The notes under the pieces were generated by a model. That model made no database searches. It saw only the letters and a program-made list of their open reading frames with translations, and was not told the origin of the DNA. Below are positions 52,942-61,717 of a stretch of 64,000 bases of DNA, in pieces. This stretch comes from an uncultured Oscillospiraceae bacterium (lineage in GTDB: Bacteria > Bacillota > Clostridia > Oscillospirales > Oscillospiraceae). Position 1 is the first letter of the stretch, and every line of letters begins with the position of its first letter. The DNA lies in contig CANQQB010000003.1 in NCBI GenBank assembly GCA_947625845.1, positions 1 through 64,000 on the forward strand. The letters are read 5' to 3'. The translations under genes and the position numbers were made by a program.

Positions 52942-54058
52942 CGTCCTGTTCCTCCCTGTCGGTAGTTTTTTCGCCGTCCGCCGCGTGGAGCCGCCGGCGC
53001 ATGCGGTTCAGATGCTGCTCGAAGTGCCCCTGGTCCATGAACGCCGCCAGAGCGTACTGCTCCAGCACGGGCACGGAGCAGGAGTACATCCCCACCCGCT
53101 CCCGATATACCGGCGCCAGGTCCCATGGCAAGATCATATACCCCATGCGCATGGACGGAGCCAGGCTTCTGGAAAAGGTGTTGATATAGATGACCCGTCC
53201 CCGCTCGTCCAGCGCGTACAGGCTCTCCAGAGGCTTGCCGGGCATGAAGAACTCGCTGTCGAAGTCGTCCTCCACGATATAACCGCCGGTCCTGTCCGCC
53301 CATTGGAGATATTCGTACCGCTTGGCGGCGGGAGCGGTGACGCCGGTGGGCCAGCTGTGAAAAGGCGTCACGTGCAGCACGTCCGCTTTCGTGGCCGCCA
53401 GAGCCTCGCTCTCGATACCCTCCGGCCCGATGGGCAGCCTGTCCACGCGCGCGCCAAAGCCCCGGTACACCGCCTCGATCTGGCCGTAGCTGGGCCACTC
53501 GATGGCGTAGGTCTTATCGCCCCCCAGCATCCGGGCCACGGCCCCGTAAAGCTGCTCGGAGCCGGAGCCCACCACGATCTGTTCCGGCTGCGCGTACATG
53601 CCCCGGTACCGGAGCAGGTACCGGGCAATGGCGTTTCGCAGCACGGCGCACCCCTCGTTGGGGGACCGCTCCACCAGCCGCCGGCCCTGGTCGCTTATCA
53701 CCCGGCGCAGCGTCCGGAACCACAGGGCATAGGGGAAATCCGTCTGGCCCGCCGCCGATTCCTCCGGCAGCAGCCGCAGGGGTTCCCTGTCCCTGGACGA
53801 AGCCGCCGGCAGCGCGCCCACGGCCAGCGCGTAATACCCGCTGCGCTCACGGGAGCGGATATACCCCTCGTCGGCCAGAAGCTGGTAGGCGCTCTCCACC
53901 GTCACGGCGCTGACGCCCAAATGGGCAGCCAGAGCCCGCTTGGAGGGCAGCTTTTCACCGGGACGGATGTTGCCCGCGGCGATATCGTCCCGGATGCAGC
54001 GGTACAGGGCATAATATTTTGGCCCTTGTCCCGCCCTCTGCAGCTCGTATGTCAGCAC
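52934..54058 (-). CDS. MocR/PdxR-type GntR regulator with Arg at the PLP-lysine position
   Basis: Chimeric regulator of 374 residues: a GntR winged helix (about 10-75: YYALYRCIRDDIAAGNIRPGEKLPSKRALAAHLGVSAVTVESAYQLLADEGYI) fused to an aminotransferase-like fold. In the family a lysine in TFSK binds PLP; here the equivalent reads INTFSRSLAPSMRMGYMILP, i.e. arginine (AGA). Other fold landmarks are present: VVGSGSEQLYGAVARMLG, YAIEWPSYGQIEAVYRGFG, HVTPFHSWPTG and GGYIVEDDFDSEF. It may not form a Schiff base. The start is GTG 54058, 3 bases after the pheA stop, and DUF1349 overlaps its end. Confidence 0.9.
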   Translation of the reverse strand: MLTYELQRAGQGPKYYALYRCIRDDIAAGNIRPGEKLPSKRALAAHLGVSAVTVESAYQLLADEGYIRSRERSGYYALAVGALPAASSRDREPLRLLPEESAAGQTDFPYALWFRTLRRVISDQGRRLVERSPNEGCAVLRNAIARYLLRYRGMYAQPEQIVVGSGSEQLYGAVARMLGGDKTYAIEWPSYGQIEAVYRGFGARVDRLPIGPEGIESEALAATKADVLHVTPFHSWPTGVTAPAAKRYEYLQWADRTGGYIVEDDFDSEFFMPGKPLESLYALDERGRVIYINTFSRSLAPSMRMGYMILPWDLAPVYRERVGMYSCSVPVLEQYALAAFMDQGHFEQHLNRMRRRLHAADGEKTTDREEQDDV

Positions 54059-54061
54059 GCC

Positions 54062-55204
54062 TCACACGATCTCCGAGTAGCTGCCCAGATACCGGAACGT
54101 CTCGCACAGCTCCTCCAAATCGGCCATCAGTTGGATGAACCGGGGGGAGTAGACGCTCGTCTCCAGGTCGAAGTAGAACATGAACTCAAAATCCCTGTCG
54201 GGCAGCGGCCGGCTCTCCAGCTTTGTCAGGTTGATGCCCAGCGCGGTGATACGGCTCATGACCCGGTACAGTGCCCCCGGCCGGTGGCTCAGGGTGAGCA
54301 TGACGCTGGTCCTGTCCGCGCCGGGGAATATCTCCGGCTCCTTGCCGATGCAGATGAAGCGGGTGTAGTTGTTGCCCTTGTCCTGCACGTCGGCGGCCAG
54401 GGTATCCAGGCCGTACAGCGCCCCGCAGGCGTGGGAGCTGAGCGCCGCGATATCCCGCCTGTCGGACTCGGCCACGCGTTTCGCGGCCACGGCGGTGTTC
54501 TCGCACACGGTCACCTTCACGCCGGGCATGGACTTCAAAAACTCCGCGCACTGGGCAATGGCCTGCTCATGGGAGAATATCTCTTTGATGTGCTCTTTTT
54601 TCACGCCGGACTTGACCATGAGATTGTGGTCCACCTTCACCCGCACGGAGCGGACGATGCTGAAGTTATAGGCCATCATCAGATCGTATATGCGGTTGAC
54701 GGACCCGGCGGTGCTGTTTTCCAGCGGCAGCACGCCGTACTGGCAGAAGCCGCTGGCGATGGCGGAGAACACGGCCTCGAAGCTGCGCACATAGGAGATA
54801 TGCGCCTGGTCAAAGAGCTTGTCCGCCGCGATCTGGGAATAGGCCCCCTCCACCCCCTGGCATGCCACGGTGGCCGTCTCGGGGAAGAGCTGGCGGGTGG
54901 TGGCCAGGCTTTTTTCAATGCGCGCGCACAGCTCGCTTGGTCCCCGCAGTAAACTGGCCTGATAGCTCTGACTCACGTCCTGCAAGGTGGCGTACACCAC
55001 CCCGGCGTAACCGGCCAGGCTCTCCCCCGCCGCCTGCTGGAACCGTGCCCTGGCCTGCCGCTGTCCCACCAGGTCCACAGGCGCCAGGCCCTGCGCCTGA
55101 CGCTCCTTTGCCAGCTCCGCGCTCAGCTCCATCCGGCGTGCGAACAGCGCGCCGATCCGGCCGTCCAGTTCGTCCATCTGCTCCTTCAGCTTTTCCAGGT
55201 CCAT
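54062..55204 (-). CDS. pheA: Bifunctional chorismate mutase/prephenate dehydratase
   Basis: Makes prephenate from chorismate and phenylpyruvate from prephenate in phenylalanine synthesis. The 380-residue protein has an N-terminal AroQ-type helix bundle (MDLEKLKEQMDELDGRIGALFARRMELSAELAKER), a prephenate dehydratase domain from about 108 (VACQGVEGAYSQIAADKLF, GVLPLENSTAGSVNRIYDLM, and the catalytic Thr motif NNYTRFICIG near 287) and a C-terminal ACT domain (TSVMLTLSHRPGALYRVMSRITALGINLTKLESRPLPDRDFEFMFYFDL) that probably binds phenylalanine for feedback control. It lies between a small unknown gene and the MocR-like regulator, all on one strand. Confidence 0.96.
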   Translation of the reverse strand: MDLEKLKEQMDELDGRIGALFARRMELSAELAKERQAQGLAPVDLVGQRQARARFQQAAGESLAGYAGVVYATLQDVSQSYQASLLRGPSELCARIEKSLATTRQLFPETATVACQGVEGAYSQIAADKLFDQAHISYVRSFEAVFSAIASGFCQYGVLPLENSTAGSVNRIYDLMMAYNFSIVRSVRVKVDHNLMVKSGVKKEHIKEIFSHEQAIAQCAEFLKSMPGVKVTVCENTAVAAKRVAESDRRDIAALSSHACGALYGLDTLAADVQDKGNNYTRFICIGKEPEIFPGADRTSVMLTLSHRPGALYRVMSRITALGINLTKLESRPLPDRDFEFMFYFDLETSVYSPRFIQLMADLEELCETFRYLGSYSEIV

Positions 55205-55237
55205 CTTTTTCGCCTTTCCTGATAGTAAATAAATAAT

Positions 55238-55624
55238 TCAAAACAGCGCCATCTGCTCATCCGGCGGCCGTTCGCGGATGACGCCCAGCCGGATAAACAC
55301 CGGGTAGAGATAGCTGGCCCCGAAGGTACCCAGCTTTTTGGGACCGGTCACGACGCCGCCCAGCTCCAGCGCCTTGTGGAAGGCCATGAACACGGTGCTC
55401 TGGGTGATGCTCTTCTCCTTGCGGCTGATGAACATCTCCCCGCTCATCTCGCCGTCCCGGCGCTCCCGGATAAGGTAGGTATAGGCCAGACCCTTGGCCG
55501 TGCGGAACGTGTCCCCCTGCATGGCTATGAGCGCGTCCCACAGGGCCTCGTCCAGCGTCTGCGCGTCCGCGCCGCCGTCCAGCGCCGCCCGGAACCGGGC
55601 CAGTGCCCGCGCCTTTTCGTCCAT
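55238..55624 (-). CDS. Small conserved-looking protein of unknown function
   Basis: 128-residue protein I cannot place. The N-terminal half is helical (ALARFRAALDGGADAQTLDEALWDALIAMQGDTFRTAKGLAYTYLIRER). The C-terminal half, GEMFISRKEKSITQSTVFMAFHKALELGGVVTGPKKLGTFGASYLYPVFIRLGVI, has a helix-turn-helix feel (SITQSTVFMAFHKAL) followed by a wing-like strand, so a DNA-binding role is possible. It precedes pheA by 33 bases and may head the pheA-mocR-DUF1349 transcript. A weak promoter TTGCCT-17-TACCAT with extended -10 precedes it on the minus strand. No signal peptide. Confidence 0.78.
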   Translation of the reverse strand: MDEKARALARFRAALDGGADAQTLDEALWDALIAMQGDTFRTAKGLAYTYLIRERRDGEMSGEMFISRKEKSITQSTVFMAFHKALELGGVVTGPKKLGTFGASYLYPVFIRLGVIRERPPDEQMALF

Positions 55625-55674
55625 GCTCCCACCCCCGCATGAATGGTATCACATTCCGTTGCGAAAGGCAAGAA

Positions 55675-55716
55675 AAGGCCACTGTAAAACCCGTGCTTTA
55701 CAGTGGCCTTATTATT
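55675..55716 (-). terminator. Terminator of the secreted-protein gene
   Basis: Thirteen to fourteen-base stem AAGGCCACTGTAAA/TTTACAGTGGCCTT with an 8-base loop; on the minus strand it is followed by TTTTCTT. It sits between the 55728 gene and the small gene at 55624. Confidence 0.85.
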
Positions 55717-55727
55717 TATGTGGCTTT

Positions 55728-56861
55728 TTACTCCGCAGGGGCTTCCTCGCCCAGAGGCGCCAGCATGTCGGTCAACAGCGTGACGAACGACTGGGTAAGC
55801 TCCGTCGTGGCTTCCTCCGAAGTCATGTCGGAGAGCATGACCAGCGCGCTCTCATCCACAGGCGCGGGGACGAACGCCACGTTCTCGCCCTCCGTGGAGG
55901 TGATGGTCAGGGTCACGCCGAAAGTGGAGGCGGTCTCCCGATCGGCGCCGCTGGTGGAGCCCCAGGACCAGTTGGTCTGCACGCCGTCCTCGGCGTTCAC
56001 GCTGGAGTAGTCCAGGCCAAGGACGAAGTAGAGATCCTCGCCTTCGGCGGTGACGTTGAACTGGCCCAGCTTGGCCGCCTCGCCGGTCGTGCCCTTGATG
56101 TTGACCGAGATGTCCACACCGGCGTTCCGGACGGCGTCGCCCAGCCCGGCGGGCTGGCCGTTCAGGCTGACCATATCCAGCATGCTGGCAATGGTCTCGG
56201 TGTCCAGTGTGACGGTGGTGATCTCATACTCGCCGTACGGGATCGTGACCACGCTGCCGTCGGGGCCGTCCACTTCGCCGCCCATCTGTTCGGTCTCGTT
56301 GGTGACGCACTCGCTCAGCACGTCGACGACGCCCTCCGCGTCGATGCCCACGGTGGGCGCTTCGGTGGCCTCGGGCATCTCGGGTGCTTCTGTCTCCACA
56401 GGCTCCTCGATCGCGGACGGCGTCCGCAGCAGGGCGTTGATGATCGTCTGCGCCGCGCTGTCGGTGTCCACGCTCTGCAAAAGGGCGACGAGACTGTCGA
56501 TGCCGCTCTTCATGGACCGGGACAGGATGGCCGCCAGGTCGATGCCGTAGTCCTTCACGCCCAGCGTGGGGCTGTCCATATGCAGGGCGCAAAGGCCGTC
56601 ATCCTGCAAGGTGAAGGTCAGCTCGCCCAGAGGCTCGTCGTCCTTGTTCACGCTCATGCGGAACCCGCGGGACCCGTCGACGCTGGCGGCCTCCAGCACG
56701 GCGGTCACGCCGGTCAGCTCGATGATCTGGTCATTGACGATGAAGCTGATGTCGGAGACCGTGTAGCTGTTGGCAACAGACGCTTCCTCCGCCGCCAGAG
56801 CGGTGGCGCCGCAGCTCAGCAGCATCACAGCCGCCAGCAGGATCGCAAGCACTTTTCTCAT
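55728..56861 (-). CDS. Secreted protein of unknown function
   Basis: 377-residue exported protein I do not recognise. The N-terminus MRKVLAILLAAVMLLSCGATALAAEEAS is either a signal peptidase I site (ALA-EE) or, less likely, a lipobox (LLSC). The body begins YTVSDISFIVNDQIIELTGVTAVLEAASVDGSRGFRMSV and is beta-rich, with a Pro/Glu/Thr-rich linker (PSAIEEPVETEAPEMPEATEAPT, about 172-195) between two halves. Later segments such as YGEYEITTVTLDTETIASMLDMVSLNGQPAG and FNVTAEGEDLYFVLGLDYSSV suggest repeated beta domains. It has its own strong promoter with a hairpin in the 5' leader (GGCGCGG/CCGCGCC), and a terminator. Confidence 0.8.
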   Translation of the reverse strand: MRKVLAILLAAVMLLSCGATALAAEEASVANSYTVSDISFIVNDQIIELTGVTAVLEAASVDGSRGFRMSVNKDDEPLGELTFTLQDDGLCALHMDSPTLGVKDYGIDLAAILSRSMKSGIDSLVALLQSVDTDSAAQTIINALLRTPSAIEEPVETEAPEMPEATEAPTVGIDAEGVVDVLSECVTNETEQMGGEVDGPDGSVVTIPYGEYEITTVTLDTETIASMLDMVSLNGQPAGLGDAVRNAGVDISVNIKGTTGEAAKLGQFNVTAEGEDLYFVLGLDYSSVNAEDGVQTNWSWGSTSGADRETASTFGVTLTITSTEGENVAFVPAPVDESALVMLSDMTSEEATTELTQSFVTLLTDMLAPLGEEAPAE

Positions 56862-56920
56862 GTTTTTTCCTCCCCAGTTTAATTCATGTTATATGGCGCG
56901 GGTCCTCCGCGCCGCCCTTT

Positions 56921-56949
56921 ATTATCAAACGTTTTCGCGGATTTGTCAA
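56921..56949 (-). promoter_or_regulatory. Promoter of the secreted-protein gene
   Basis: Minus strand TTGACA (56949-56944), 17 bases, GATAAT (56926-56921). A 7-base GC hairpin (about 56895-56913) lies in the leader. Confidence 0.8.
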
Positions 56950-56973
56950 CACCGAACGCGCCCGGCGGACGTA

Positions 56974-57002
56974 TTGATTTTTCCATTTTCATCTTCTATA
57001 AT
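56974..57002 (+). promoter_or_regulatory. Promoter of the membrane-anchored hydrolase
   Basis: TTGATT (56974-56979), 17 bases, TATAAT (56997-57002), 28 bases before ATG 57031. It diverges from the secreted-protein promoter. Confidence 0.8.
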
Positions 57003-57030
57003 TAGATAAGTTTGCGAAGGAGGGAGAAAA

Positions 57031-57990
57031 ATGACCATAGTTTTAATAATTGCCGCCGTACTGGCGCTGGTGCTGCTGCTGAGCTATGTGGCCTACCGCA
57101 TCCCCTTTTATCACGCTGACCACACGGCCAGCCCCTACGACCTGCCCCCGGAACATCAGTACGACCCCTACCGGGAGAAGATGACGGCCCTGATATCCGA
57201 GATGGACGCCGTGCCCTTTGAGCCCGTCGAGATCCAGTCATACGACGGAGCGAAGCTGTTCGGCCGGTACTACCCCGCCGCGGAGCAAAACGCGCCGCTG
57301 CTGATAGGCTTCCACGGCTTCAAGAGCACCGCTCTGCGGGACATGGCCGGCGGCGGGAAGCTTGCCCGGCAGCTTGGCATGAACCTGCTGCTGGTGGACC
57401 AGCGCTCCCACGGCAGGAGCGACGGCAAGACCATTTGTTTCGGCGTGAAGGAGCGGTTCGACTGCCTGGGCTGGGCCAAATACGCGGCGGAGAAATGGCC
57501 CGGCCGGCCCATCGTCCTGGCGGGGGTTTCCATGGGCGCGGCCACGGTGCTGATGGCCTCCGACCTGGACCTGCCCGGCGAGGTAAAGGGCATCATGGCC
57601 GACTGCCCCTACTCCGACCCCTCCGCCATCATCAAAAAGGTGGGACGGGACAGCATGGGGGCCCTATCCATCGCCCTGTACCCCTTCATCCTGCTTGGCG
57701 CGCGGCTGTACGGCGGCTTCAGCCTGACGGCCGCCTCCCCGGTGAAGGCCGTGGCCAACGCCAAAGTCCCCATCCTGCTCATCCACGGCGAGGACGACCG
57801 GTTCGTCCCCTGCGACATGAGCCGGGAGATCTTCGACGCCTGCACCGCCCCCAAGACCCGCGTGACGATACCCGACGCGGCCCACGCCATCGCCTATATC
57901 CTGGACCCGGACAAGTACGGCCAGGCTGTCCGGAAGTTCCTGGCCTCGGTGGGCGTCATCGACAAGACAAAGGAGCGCTCAATCAGTTAA
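57031..57990 (+). CDS. Membrane-anchored alpha/beta hydrolase
   Basis: 319-residue serine hydrolase with an N-terminal anchor (MTIVLIIAAVLALVLLLSYVAY). It has FEPVEIQSYDGAKLFGRYYPA, the oxyanion stretch LLIGFHGFKSTALRDMAG, LLVDQRSHGRSDGKTI, nucleophile elbow LAGVSMGAATVLMAS with Ser near 170, acid in ILLIHGEDDRFVPCDMS and His in IPDAAHAIAYILDPDKY near 290. This matches the group of extracytoplasmic or membrane-tethered esterases of the prolyl-oligopeptidase-like/DUF-like hydrolases common in clostridia. AAGGAGGGAGAAAA precedes the ATG. It lies 31 bases upstream of the disrupted symporter and may share its message. Confidence 0.9.
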   Translation: MTIVLIIAAVLALVLLLSYVAYRIPFYHADHTASPYDLPPEHQYDPYREKMTALISEMDAVPFEPVEIQSYDGAKLFGRYYPAAEQNAPLLIGFHGFKSTALRDMAGGGKLARQLGMNLLLVDQRSHGRSDGKTICFGVKERFDCLGWAKYAAEKWPGRPIVLAGVSMGAATVLMASDLDLPGEVKGIMADCPYSDPSAIIKKVGRDSMGALSIALYPFILLGARLYGGFSLTAASPVKAVANAKVPILLIHGEDDRFVPCDMSREIFDACTAPKTRVTIPDAAHAIAYILDPDKYGQAVRKFLASVGVIDKTKERSIS

Positions 57991-58021
57991 CATAATTTTA
58001 CATCAAGAGGAGAGGAAAGAC

Positions 58022-59400
58022 ATGAAACTGACCCGTTCCCAGACCGCTGCCTTCGGTATCGGCGCCGTAGGCAAGGACATGGTGTACGCCCTGTCCGCCA
58101 GCTATGTGATGTACTTCTACCAGGACATTCTGGGCCTGTCGGCCACCTTCGTGGGGCTCATTTTAATGATCGCCCGGGTGTTCGACGCGCTGAACGACCC
58201 GTTCATGGGTATTTTAGTGGCCAAGACCCGGACGAAATGGGGCCGGTTCCGGCCCTGGCTTCTCAGCGGCACGGTGCTCAACGCCTTCATCCTCTACGCC
58301 CTGTTCGCCGCGCCGGACATGAGCAAGGCACGGCTGATGGTGTATTTCGGCGTGGTGTACATCCTCTGGGGCGTGACCTATACCATGATGGACATCCCCT
58401 ACTGGTCCATGATACCCGCCGTCACCGACACGCCAAAGGACCGGGAGAACCTGTCCGTGGTGGGCCGCACCTGCGCCGGCATCGGCTCGGCGGTCATTCA
58501 GGTCGGCACCCTTTTGGCGGTGGCCGCTCTGGGCGGCGGCAATGAGCGCACGGGCTTCGGCGCATCGCGCTGATCGTGGCGGTGCTGTTCGTGGCGGCGG
58601 AGATCGTCTGCTGCGCCAAGGTGAAGGAGCACGACATCGGCAGGATGTCCACCTCCACCGTGGGGGAGATGTTCAAGGCCCTTTTCCGCAACGACCAGGC
58701 CATGATAACCGTGCTGGCCATCCTGATGATCAACGGGGCATTGTACCTGACAAGCAATCTGGTCATCTACTTCTTCAAGTACGACTTCGGCGGGACCGGC
58801 TGGATGGGCAATTACACCGTGTTCACCACCGTCGGCGGCGCCTGCCAGATACTGGGCATGATGGTGGTCTACCCCCTGCTGCACAGGAAGCTGGGCAACA
58901 CGACCATCTTCAAGTGCGCCCTGACCATGGCGATGGCGGGCTACGGGCTCATACTGGTGGTGTGCTTTCTGGGCTTCAGCTCCAACCTGCTGCTGCTTTG
59001 CGTGTGCGGGGCGCTGGTGTTCGCCGCCAACGGCATTTTGACCGTGCTGACCACGGTGTTCCTGTCCAGCTCCGTGGACTACGGCCAGCTGAAGACCGGC
59101 CGCCGGGAGGAAAGCGTCATCTTCTCCATGCAGACCTTCGTGGTGAAGGCCGCCTCCGGCATCGCCGTGTTCATCACCGGCATCGGCCTGGACGCCATCG
59201 GCCTGGTGGGGGACACCTCCGAGACCGGCGCGGTGGTGGCCCAGAGCGCCAGTACCATCACGGGCCTGCGGCTGCTGATGACCATCCTGCCCATCCTGGG
59301 GCTGACGGTGGCGTTCATCTTCTTCGTGAAGAAGTTCACCCTGACCGACGAGAAGGTCCGGCAGATCGCCGACACCCTCCACAGCCAAAAAGGAAAATAA
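58022..59400 (+). pseudogene. GPH/MelB-type sugar:cation symporter, frameshifted
   Basis: The two ORFs 58022-58573 and 58576-59400 are one gene broken by a frame change. The first gives MKLTRSQTAAFGIGAVGKDMVYALSASYVMYFYQDILG, with ARVFDALNDPFMGILVAKTRTKWGRFRPWLL (the family cation/sugar-site motif). It ends GGGNERTGFGASR and stop. The second frame continues RIALIVAVLFVAAEIVCCAKVKEH through YFFKYDFGG, FLSSSVDYGQLKTGRREESVIFSMQTFVVK and the typical cytoplasmic tail. One missing base at about 58558-58562 (GGCGCATC for an expected GGCCGCATC) explains it. A real mutation or a sequencing error are both possible. Twelve membrane segments are expected when joined. Confidence 0.88.
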
Positions 59401-59428
59401 AGGAAATCAGACGCGTGCGCACAGGACA

Positions 59429-59463
59429 GCAGCCGGCGGGGACGTATGTCCCCGCCGGCTGCG
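59429..59463. other. Long GC hairpin after the symporter
   Basis: Perfect 15-base stem GCAGCCGGCGGGGAC/GTCCCCGCCGGCTGC with loop GTAT. There is no U tract, so termination would be weak; it may be a mobile palindrome. Confidence 0.75.
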
Positions 59464-59464
59464 C

Positions 59465-59612
59465 GCAATGTGGGCGCAAGTGGGCGCTAAAACGGCCCCA
59501 AAAGGCCAAAAAACGCCCCAAAATGTCCCAAATGCCCAAAAATGTCCCGAAAATGCCCCACTTTGGGCGCTAAATGGGCGCTAAACAGATGCTTAAATAA
59601 GCGCTTAAACAG
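59465..59612. repeat. Short decayed repeats of GGGCGCTAAA and CCCCAAAA words
   Basis: The stretch is built of 10-12-base words: GGGCGCAAGT, GGGCGCTAAAAC, several variations of CCCCAAAA(TG), then GGGCGCTAAAT, GGGCGCTAAAC, GCTTAAATAA and GCGCTTAAACA. The composition is unlike its surroundings. It lies between the symporter hairpin and the LTA-synthase-family stop. No coding sense seen. Confidence 0.6.
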
Positions 59613-59615
59613 GCG

Positions 59616-61655
59616 CTACATGCTCCAGAACAGCCACCCGTAATAGTCCGTGTCCAGCACGCCGGAGCAGAAGCGCACCTTGTTGCGCACCACGGTCTTC
59701 ATGCTCTCCACGTAATTGGCCGGCAGGGTCGCGCTGGGGTCGGCGGGGGTGAAGGTGTCCGTGTCGTGGATATACTGGCCCAGGTCGGTGGCCCAGTCGT
59801 ACCCCATGGTGAACACCAGCGCCGGCGCGTCGGAGAACACGTCCCGGCCGGGGAGCACGCGGGAGTCGAAATCGATGCCAAAGAGGTTATACAGCGTGGG
59901 CAGGATGTCCAGGCTGGAGGTGGGGCTGTCGATGACGATGGGCTCTTCGTCCTCCAGCTCGCCGCACCAGAGGATCCAGCAGTTGTGGTCCCGCTGGAAG
60001 CCGTTTTCCACCTGGTAGCCGTACAGCTCCGACAGATAGGGCAGGCCCTCGCTGGAGCCGCCGTCGTCCAGGCCGTAGGGGAAGTGGTCGCCGGTCATGC
60101 AGATGACCGTGTCGTCCGCGATGCCCTTTTCCTCCAGGGTGTTGATAAGATAGGTCAGGCCGGCCTCCAGCTCCAGATTGGAGGCCAGATACCCCTTCAC
60201 CTTGTCGCTGTAGGGCAGGTCCTCCACCTCGTCCCGGTGCTTGGCCGCCCAGGCGTTATTGTCAAAGCCGTAGGGGGTGTGAGCGCTGACGGTCATGTAG
60301 TAGCAGGAGAAGGGCTGTCGGTCGATGTAGGTGGGCACGGTCTTCTCAAACAGGTCCTTGTCGCTGGTGTCCCAGTCCGAGCCCGTGAGCTCCTCCAGGC
60401 CGCTGCCGTTGGCCAAAAAGCCGTCGGAGTAGCCCAGGCGCACATGCGTCTCGTCCCGGTCGTAGAAGGTGGACGTGCCGTTGTGATAGGCCGCGCCCTG
60501 ATACCCACGAATGGCCAGCTCCTGGTTGATGGCCATGTTATAGCTCTTTCGGGTCATGATCTTGAAGGAGTCAATCCCCTCCATGGGCAGCAGCCCGAAC
60601 ACCTGCTGATACTCGCCGCCGCTGGTGCCCGCGCCGGCGAACTGGTAATAGTCGGTGAACTGGACGCCCTTAGTAGCCAGCCGGTACAGCGTGGGCGTCC
60701 GCTCCGGGTCGATGACCTCCCGCGTGAACGCCTCGGCGGTGATGATAATGAGATTTTTCCCGGCGAACCTGCCCGTGTATTTGTTCTTTTTGGAGGGCGT
60801 GAGGGTGGATACATAGGCGTTGAGCTCACGGGTGGCGTCGTCCGCTTTGCCGTCCGGGTCGTCCAGGGGCAGATCCAACTGGTTGTACCCATAGTCCACG
60901 ACGGGCTCCTCGGTGGCCTCCGGGACCGCCTCCGTCGAGGCCTCCGGGGCCTCCGCCTCCGGCGCCGACGCCGACGCGGCCAGCGTCTGGGGCATCTCCA
61001 CCTGCTCAAACCCTGTATCGCCGCCGAACAGCGCGTGCCGGGTGTCCAGCTCCACGCCGGTGAGCAGACCAAACCGGTCCACGGCGCCGTTGAAGCTGTA
61101 TTCCTCCCCATAGGTCCGGCTCAGGGCGGGCAGCGCGTGGATGACGAGCACGCCGATCACGTAAAAGGCCGCCGACTGGGCCAGGACCATGCCCCGGTCC
61201 CGGCCGCCGATGGCCTTCGGCGCAGTGCCGAAAAGCAGATATAAAATGCCGGGCAGCAAAAAGCACGCGACGCAAAATATGCCCCGGAGGTTGAACACCA
61301 GCCGGGCGACCTCGCTGCCAAAGCCGGCCGCCACGTCCCCCGCGCCGCCCAGTACGGCCCGCAGATCGTAGAAGATGCGAAACTCCCGGTAGACGAACGC
61401 CTCCACGGCAAAAGGCACCGCCGTGAGAAACAGCAGCGCCGCCGTCACGCCATAGTTCACCCGGCGGTTTTTGGACAGGGTGGTCAGAAGGCAGCCGACG
61501 CCCCCAAAGGCACAGCAAAAGGGAAGCAGGAGAAGGGTCCCGACCCGGAACACACCGCCCAGCGTAAAGGCGCGTAAGACGATCTCATAATATGCCAGCG
61601 CCAGCGGAAACAGCCAGCGCAGAGCACGAACGCGTTTTCCCTCTTGGTTTTTCAC
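59616..61655 (-). CDS. LTA synthase/sulfatase-family membrane enzyme
   Basis: 679-residue membrane protein with an extracellular alkaline-phosphatase-fold domain, as in LtaS and related phosphoglycerol transferases. About five hydrophobic segments precede residue 185 (LRWLFPLALAYYEIVLRAF, LLLLPFCCAFGGVGCLL, VTAALLFLTAVPFAVEAFV, FCVACFLLPGILYLLF, AAFYVIGVLVIHALPAL), then an acidic Pro/Ala-rich linker near 230-270. The catalytic domain has NLIIITAEAFT (metal Glu), the nucleophile Thr in FAGAGTSGGEYQQVFGLLP, MTVSAHTPYGF, VICMTGDHFPYGL and PTLYNLFGID. It has its own promoter. The exact polymer made is unknown. Confidence 0.88.
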   Translation of the reverse strand: MKNQEGKRVRALRWLFPLALAYYEIVLRAFTLGGVFRVGTLLLLPFCCAFGGVGCLLTTLSKNRRVNYGVTAALLFLTAVPFAVEAFVYREFRIFYDLRAVLGGAGDVAAGFGSEVARLVFNLRGIFCVACFLLPGILYLLFGTAPKAIGGRDRGMVLAQSAAFYVIGVLVIHALPALSRTYGEEYSFNGAVDRFGLLTGVELDTRHALFGGDTGFEQVEMPQTLAASASAPEAEAPEASTEAVPEATEEPVVDYGYNQLDLPLDDPDGKADDATRELNAYVSTLTPSKKNKYTGRFAGKNLIIITAEAFTREVIDPERTPTLYRLATKGVQFTDYYQFAGAGTSGGEYQQVFGLLPMEGIDSFKIMTRKSYNMAINQELAIRGYQGAAYHNGTSTFYDRDETHVRLGYSDGFLANGSGLEELTGSDWDTSDKDLFEKTVPTYIDRQPFSCYYMTVSAHTPYGFDNNAWAAKHRDEVEDLPYSDKVKGYLASNLELEAGLTYLINTLEEKGIADDTVICMTGDHFPYGLDDGGSSEGLPYLSELYGYQVENGFQRDHNCWILWCGELEDEEPIVIDSPTSSLDILPTLYNLFGIDFDSRVLPGRDVFSDAPALVFTMGYDWATDLGQYIHDTDTFTPADPSATLPANYVESMKTVVRNKVRFCSGVLDTDYYGWLFWSM

Positions 61656-61717
61656 GGAAAGTCGACGCCTCTTCTCTTATCCGAATGGTGCCGGTCATCG
61701 GCCGGGCACGCCATACA

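Noticed and set aside
52862-54952. 696-residue plus-strand ORF
   Set aside because: Antisense shadow of the MocR-like gene and pheA; no recognisable domains.
58555-58576. Programmed frameshift in the symporter
   Set aside because: No slippery heptamer or downstream pseudoknot is visible; a simple base deletion or sequencing error is more likely.
59465-59612. CRISPR or tandem-repeat coding sequence
   Set aside because: The words are irregular in length and spacing, and no frame gives a sensible protein.
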